Source: an uncultured Odoribacter sp. (lineage in GTDB: Bacteria; Bacteroidota; Bacteroidia; Bacteroidales; Marinifilaceae). Taken from it: a DNA stretch of 64,000 nt. Of the stretch, positions 60,332-64,000 are shown one piece after another (the stretch's first letter is position 1; every line of letters begins with the position of its first letter). A program made the position numbers and the translations under genes. Below the pieces are notes generated by a model. It was not told the DNA's origin, did not search any database, and worked only from the letters and a program-made list of their open reading frames with translations. The stretch is taken from the NCBI GenBank assembly GCA_910578105.1, contig CAJTPD010000005.1, positions 1 to 64,000 on the forward strand, given 5' to 3'.

Positions 60332-61582
60332 TTATTCGTTAACCCTTACTCTATCTCTTACCGCTTTCATCCGTTTCAGCAAAGAAGGATGTGAGTAATA
60401 CACCCATTCATAAACAGGATGCGGAGTCAGATTACTCAAAGCTTTTACTGAAATTTTCTTCAACCCCGAAATCAGATACTCTCCATTGTAATACTGTGCA
60501 GCAAAACAGTCTGCCTCATATTCATTCTTTCTGGACCATACATTCATAAATAATCCCAGTATCATACTTATCGGAGCATATAGTATAGTAAATGCCACTA
60601 ATCCCAATTGAAAATACATCCTATCCCCTCCCAACGCTTCAGACAATGCCGGTTGGTTCACAAATAATGAAAACAACCACAACATAATCCCCACTTGCAA
60701 TACAGATGCCAACATAAATTTTATAGTATGTTTCCTTTTATAATGCCCCACCTCATGAGCCAAAACTGCCACAATTTCCTCTTCACTCAATTCTGTAAGC
60801 AAAGTATCATACAATACAATCCGCTTTTTAGGTCCGAAACCTGTAAAATAAGCATTGGCTTTTGTAGTCCGCCTGGAACCGTCTATCACATAAATATCAG
60901 CCAGTTTAAATCCAACTTGCCGGGCAAATCCACTGATTTTATTCCTCAAACTCCCTTCTTCCAAAGGAACCTGTTTATTAAATAAAGGTACAATCAACTG
61001 CGAATAAAACAGAGTCATAAACACCAAAAATAAAGTAAAACCACACCAGGCATACAACCAAAATAAAGACCCGGCCCATTCATAAAACCACACCACCCCG
61101 GTTAAAAGCAAGCCGCCAATTATTCCCGACAGGAACATGCCCTTCAACAAATCAGATACATAGGTTCTTTTGGTCATTTTGTTAAACCCGTATTTCCCCT
61201 CAATATGAAAAGTAGCATACCAGTCAAAAGGCATATTGAGTATTCCTGAAACCAGAGAAAGACCCAACATAAAAATTAATGTCTGCAAAATAGTATTATC
61301 TGTTCCGGCTACCACAATTGCATTCCACCACCCGAAACCACCCAAACACAAAAACACCAGCATCACAACAAAGGACAAAGAAGAACTGAGCAACTCAAAA
61401 CGATTATTTTCACATCTGTAATTCCGGAAACGTCTGTATTCTTTTTCATCGTAGATACCTTTCAGACTTTCCGGTAAAGTCTGCGACATTGCACGCCTGT
61501 TCAAAATTTCTAGAATTCTCTCTAAAACAAACTCTGCACACAGCAAAACAACAATGACAATAAAAACGACCCCGCTATTCAT
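60332..61582 (-). CDS. M48-family CAAX-protease-like metallopeptidase (Ste24 type)
   Basis: A 416-residue integral membrane zinc protease. The catalytic motif is HEVGHYKRKH, with the third ligand in 'RKNEYEADCFAAQYYNG'. Several membrane helices and an N-terminal extension 'MPFDWYATFHIEGKYGFNKMTKRTYVSDLLKG' are typical of the Ste24/HtpX-like CAAX protease branch. Its natural substrates in bacteria are unclear; membrane protein quality control is likely. The frame is open 34 codons further upstream, but a -7 element at 61658-61651 lies inside that part, so ATG 61582 is the start. First gene of the operon with cinA. Confidence 0.9.
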   Translation of the reverse strand: MNSGVVFIVIVVLLCAEFVLERILEILNRRAMSQTLPESLKGIYDEKEYRRFRNYRCENNRFELLSSSLSFVVMLVFLCLGGFGWWNAIVVAGTDNTILQTLIFMLGLSLVSGILNMPFDWYATFHIEGKYGFNKMTKRTYVSDLLKGMFLSGIIGGLLLTGVVWFYEWAGSLFWLYAWCGFTLFLVFMTLFYSQLIVPLFNKQVPLEEGSLRNKISGFARQVGFKLADIYVIDGSRRTTKANAYFTGFGPKKRIVLYDTLLTELSEEEIVAVLAHEVGHYKRKHTIKFMLASVLQVGIMLWLFSLFVNQPALSEALGGDRMYFQLGLVAFTILYAPISMILGLFMNVWSRKNEYEADCFAAQYYNGEYLISGLKKISVKALSNLTPHPVYEWVYYSHPSLLKRMKAVRDRVRVNE

Positions 61583-61650
61583 AAAACAATTTCTAAATAT
61601 TCCGCTACTCCCTGAGTTCATCAGACAGTATTTTATTCTAAATCCATGTA

Positions 61651-61658
61651 CAAATGTA
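61651..61658 (-). promoter_or_regulatory. -7 element for the M48-cinA-hydrolase operon
   Basis: Minus-strand TACATTTG (61658-61651) matches TAnnTTTG, 68 bp before ATG 61582. Confidence 0.55.
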
Positions 61659-61834
61659 ATAAATTCTTTAATGATGAAAGGCAACCAGTTTCATTTCCCC
61701 GGAATTACAGAAAAATTTCTGTAAAACTTTCGGCTTTTTCATTTATTAATCCTAATTTCGTTGCGTAATTAATAAATACATTTTTTGAAGACTTACAGTA
61801 TTTATAATTTTTAAATATTCTAAACTAATATTGT

Positions 61835-63445
61835 ATGGCAGAATTTAAATACCAGGAACCTTTTCCTATCGAAAAAGACACAACCGAATACCGCCTTCTC
61901 ACTAAAAATTATGTAAAAACAATTGAATGTGAAGGACGAAAAATACTAAAAATTGAAAAAGAAGGGCTGGAACTATTAGCCCGTGAGGCATATGCCGATG
62001 TATCTTTTTATTTACGGGCTTCTCACTTGCAGAAATTAGCAGACATCCTGCAAGACCCCGAAGCCAGCGACAACGATAAATTCGTAGCTCATACCATGTT
62101 AATGAACCAGGTCGTTTCAGCCGAAGGCGAACTTCCTACTTGCCAGGATACCGGCACAGCCATCTGCATCGGCAAAAAAGGCGAAAATGTATGGACAGAC
62201 TGCAACGATGCAGAAGCCATTAGTAAAGGAGTTTTTGAAACCTATCGCGACCGGAATTTACGCTATTCTCAGGTGGTACCTTTCACCATGACCGAAGAGA
62301 AAAACAGCGGTTGCAATTTGCCCGCACAAATTGATTTGTACGCCACCCAGGGTAATAAATATGAATTCCTGTTCATTACCAAAGGAGGAGGCTCTGCCAA
62401 CAAGACTTTCCTGTATCAGCAAACCAAAGCTTTATTAAATGAAGAAACCCTGACTAAATTTATTTCACAAAAAGTGCTGGATTTAGGAACTTCTGCCTGC
62501 CCTCCTTATCATTTAGCCGTAGTTATCGGCGGAACATCTGCCGAAGCCAATCTGACTACTGTAAAGAAAGCCTCAGCAGGTTACTACGACAATCTTCCGA
62601 CCTCCGGCAATGAAGGCGGACGTGCTTTCCGGGACCTTGAATGGGAAGAAAAAATCCTGAAAATCTGCCGGGAAAAAGGAATAGGAGCACAATTTGGCGG
62701 AAAATATTGGGTACATGATGTCCGGGTTATCCGTTTACCCCGTCATGCAGCCTCTTGTCCCGTTGGAATCGGCGTAAGCTGTAGTGCAGACCGGAACATC
62801 AAAGCCAAAATCACAGAAGACGGTATTTTCCTGGAACAACTGGAAAAGAATCCGGCACGCTTCTTGCCTGCAGAAAATCCGGCATTAACTCCTGCCGTCA
62901 ATATCGACCTGGACCAGCCAATGGAAAATGTCCTGAAAGAATTAACCAAATATCCGGTGAAAACCCGTTTGAATCTGTCAGGTACTTTAATTGTTGCCCG
63001 GGATATTGCCCACGCCCGCATCAAACAAATGATTGACGAAGGCAAACCGATGCCGGAATACTTAAAAAAACATCCGGTTTATTATGCAGGCCCTGCTAAA
63101 ACACCCCAAGGAATGGCTTCCGGTAGTTTTGGTCCGACCACAGCTGGACGCATGGACCCCTATGTCGACCTGTTTCAGTCATTGGGAGGTTCAATGATTA
63201 TGGTAGCTAAAGGCAACCGTTCTGTCGACGTAACCAATGCATGTAAAAAACACGGAGGCTTCTATCTGGGCTCTATCGGCGGACCTGCTGCAATACTGGC
63301 TAAAAACAGTATAAAATCAGTTGAAGTAGTCGATTTTGAAGAACTTGGCATGGAAGCTGTACGCAAAATACGGGTCGAAAATTTCCCCGCTTTCATTATT
63401 GTAGATGATAAAGGAAATGACTTTTTTGCCGAATGGGCACATTAA
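61835..63445 (+). CDS. fumA: Class I fumarate hydratase (iron-sulfur, single chain)
   Basis: A 536-residue 4Fe-4S fumarase that interconverts fumarate and malate. The cluster cysteines are seen in CQDTGTAICIGKKG, 'KNSGCNLPAQIDLYA' and 'RHAASCPVGIGVSCSADRN'; the catalytic C-terminal part has 'GTLIVARDIAHARIKQMIDEGKPMPEYLKKHPVYYAGPAKTP'-type features and 'GSFGPTTAGRMDPYVDLFQSLGGSMIMVAKGNRS'. In gut anaerobes it serves the reductive branch to succinate, running malate to fumarate. Oxygen-sensitive in other species. The leader is about 75 nt; only a near-match -7 element (TAATTTCG, 61753) is seen. Confidence 0.94.
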   Translation: MAEFKYQEPFPIEKDTTEYRLLTKNYVKTIECEGRKILKIEKEGLELLAREAYADVSFYLRASHLQKLADILQDPEASDNDKFVAHTMLMNQVVSAEGELPTCQDTGTAICIGKKGENVWTDCNDAEAISKGVFETYRDRNLRYSQVVPFTMTEEKNSGCNLPAQIDLYATQGNKYEFLFITKGGGSANKTFLYQQTKALLNEETLTKFISQKVLDLGTSACPPYHLAVVIGGTSAEANLTTVKKASAGYYDNLPTSGNEGGRAFRDLEWEEKILKICREKGIGAQFGGKYWVHDVRVIRLPRHAASCPVGIGVSCSADRNIKAKITEDGIFLEQLEKNPARFLPAENPALTPAVNIDLDQPMENVLKELTKYPVKTRLNLSGTLIVARDIAHARIKQMIDEGKPMPEYLKKHPVYYAGPAKTPQGMASGSFGPTTAGRMDPYVDLFQSLGGSMIMVAKGNRSVDVTNACKKHGGFYLGSIGGPAAILAKNSIKSVEVVDFEELGMEAVRKIRVENFPAFIIVDDKGNDFFAEWAH

Positions 63446-63457
63446 AAAGTATGAATT

Positions 63458-63511
63458 AAATTTACCCTAAGGTTATCTGAAAAATGTTTTTGACTTCCTC
63501 AGGGTAAATTT
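63458..63511. terminator. Bidirectional terminator between fumarase and miaA
   Basis: A perfect 11-bp stem, AAATTTACCCT (63458-63468) with AGGGTAAATTT (63501-63511), loop of 32 nt that can fold further. It lies between two converging genes. Confidence 0.75.
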
Positions 63512-63513
63512 CA

Positions 63514-64000
63514 TCATCTCAAAAAGGAAATTTTGGACTTGAGAAAAGCCATGAGCTCGGTCCGGTGGTCAGGATGAAACCAATAAATATCCGGATCTCT
63601 CCGGAACCACGATAGTTGTTTACGGGCATAACGACGGGTATCCCGTTTTATTAAACGTATAGCTTCGTTATAATCCGTTTTATTCTCAAAATAATCAAAA
63701 AACTCCTTATACCCTACTGTATTTAAGGCATTTAAATGACGGAAAGGACATAATTGCCGGACTTCTTCTTCCAACCCCTCTTCCAACATCATATCCACCC
63801 GGCGGTCAATCCGGTCATACAACTCCTCCCGTTCACGATTTAATCCTATCCGGAGAATATTGAATCCCCTGTCTTTCGGAGTATTCGTTCTAAGAGAAGA
63901 ATAAGGAACACCAGCCATCTTACACACTTCAACAGCATGCAATACCCGTTTCCCATTATTTAAATCCACCTGCCCGTAGAAAACAGGATCCAATTCTTTC
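63514..64000 (-). CDS. miaA: tRNA dimethylallyltransferase, 3' part
   Basis: The C-terminal 161 codons of MiaA, which adds the isopentenyl group to A37 of tRNAs reading UNN codons. Seen: 'GKRVLHAVEVCKMAGVPYSSLRT', 'IGLNREREELYDRIDRRVDMMLEEGLEEEVRQL', 'NTVGYKEFFDYFE', 'TRRYARKQLSWFRRDPDIYWF', all typical of the family. The frame stays open to the window edge (…KELDPVFYGQ), so the N-terminal half, with the P-loop, lies outside. The reading stops 2 bp from the shared terminator. Confidence 0.92.
   Translation of the reverse strand, partial: KELDPVFYGQVDLNNGKRVLHAVEVCKMAGVPYSSLRTNTPKDRGFNILRIGLNREREELYDRIDRRVDMMLEEGLEEEVRQLCPFRHLNALNTVGYKEFFDYFENKTDYNEAIRLIKRDTRRYARKQLSWFRRDPDIYWFHPDHRTELMAFLKSKISFLR

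Noticed and set aside
1..64000. CRISPR array, insertion sequence or prophage
   Set aside because: No regularly spaced repeats, transposase, integrase or phage structural genes were seen; all gaps are short and explained by promoters and terminators.

Overview
The window is chromosomal DNA from a member of the Bacteroidota, order Bacteroidales. The evidence is the TAnnTTTG (-7) promoter element before many genes, weak Shine-Dalgarno sequences, a SusC/SusD locus with an ECF sigma factor and FecR anti-sigma factor, a type IX secretion C-terminal signal, fused NfnA-NfnB, and class A2-type beta-lactamase. Gene content and base composition would fit Odoribacteraceae (Odoribacter or Butyricimonas), but that placement is inference. 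I saw no CRISPR array, transposase, prophage or rRNA.

Layout. 1-2.4 kb: partial tRNA-Asp, an unknown secreted protein, tRNA-Arg. 2.5-7.9 kb: tripartite RND efflux operon (adaptor, pump, TolC-like channel). 8.2-15 kb: minus-strand operon parE-parC-aroK-metallohydrolase-lipoprotein nitroreductase. 15.2-20 kb: acetyltransferase, RluA-type pseudouridine synthase, class A beta-lactamase, mutY and a YbaK-type deacylase. 20.3-23.2 kb: a two-gene unit of an uncharacterised acidic protein and a trypsin-like protease without signal peptide, then a structured small RNA on the minus strand with a full tRNA-like promoter. 23.3-30 kb: split chromate transporter pair, threonine aldolase, mnmD, a DUF2400 protein, fused NfnAB, SUI1 factor.

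30.1-46.6 kb is the most distinctive part: a nearly gapless minus-strand locus of eleven genes. It has an ECF sigma factor, FecR, two TlpA/DUF4369 thioredoxin proteins, a related protein lacking the thioredoxin domain, SusC with an N-terminal STN signalling domain, SusD, a surface lipoprotein with six tandem ~70-residue WW/LGEYS repeats, a PKD-like lipoprotein, a subtilisin-like protease with both a lipobox and a type IX sorting domain, and a PorV-like outer-membrane protein. Together they look like a self-regulated system for capture, and perhaps cleavage and redox processing, of a proteinaceous ligand at the cell surface.

46.7-64 kb: secreted alpha/beta hydrolase, a secreted DUF4468/flavin-reductase-like fusion, an MGMT-type protein, MFS transporter plus GH125 mannosidase, rsmG and a UPF0104 membrane protein, ksgA-mgtE, arginine deiminase with a repeat-rich upstream region, an operon of M48 protease-cinA-hydrolase, class I fumarase, and the 3' part of miaA cut by the window end.

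Several start codons were moved downstream of the longest possible ORF where promoter position, signal peptide or overlap with the neighbour argued for it; this is stated in each entry.
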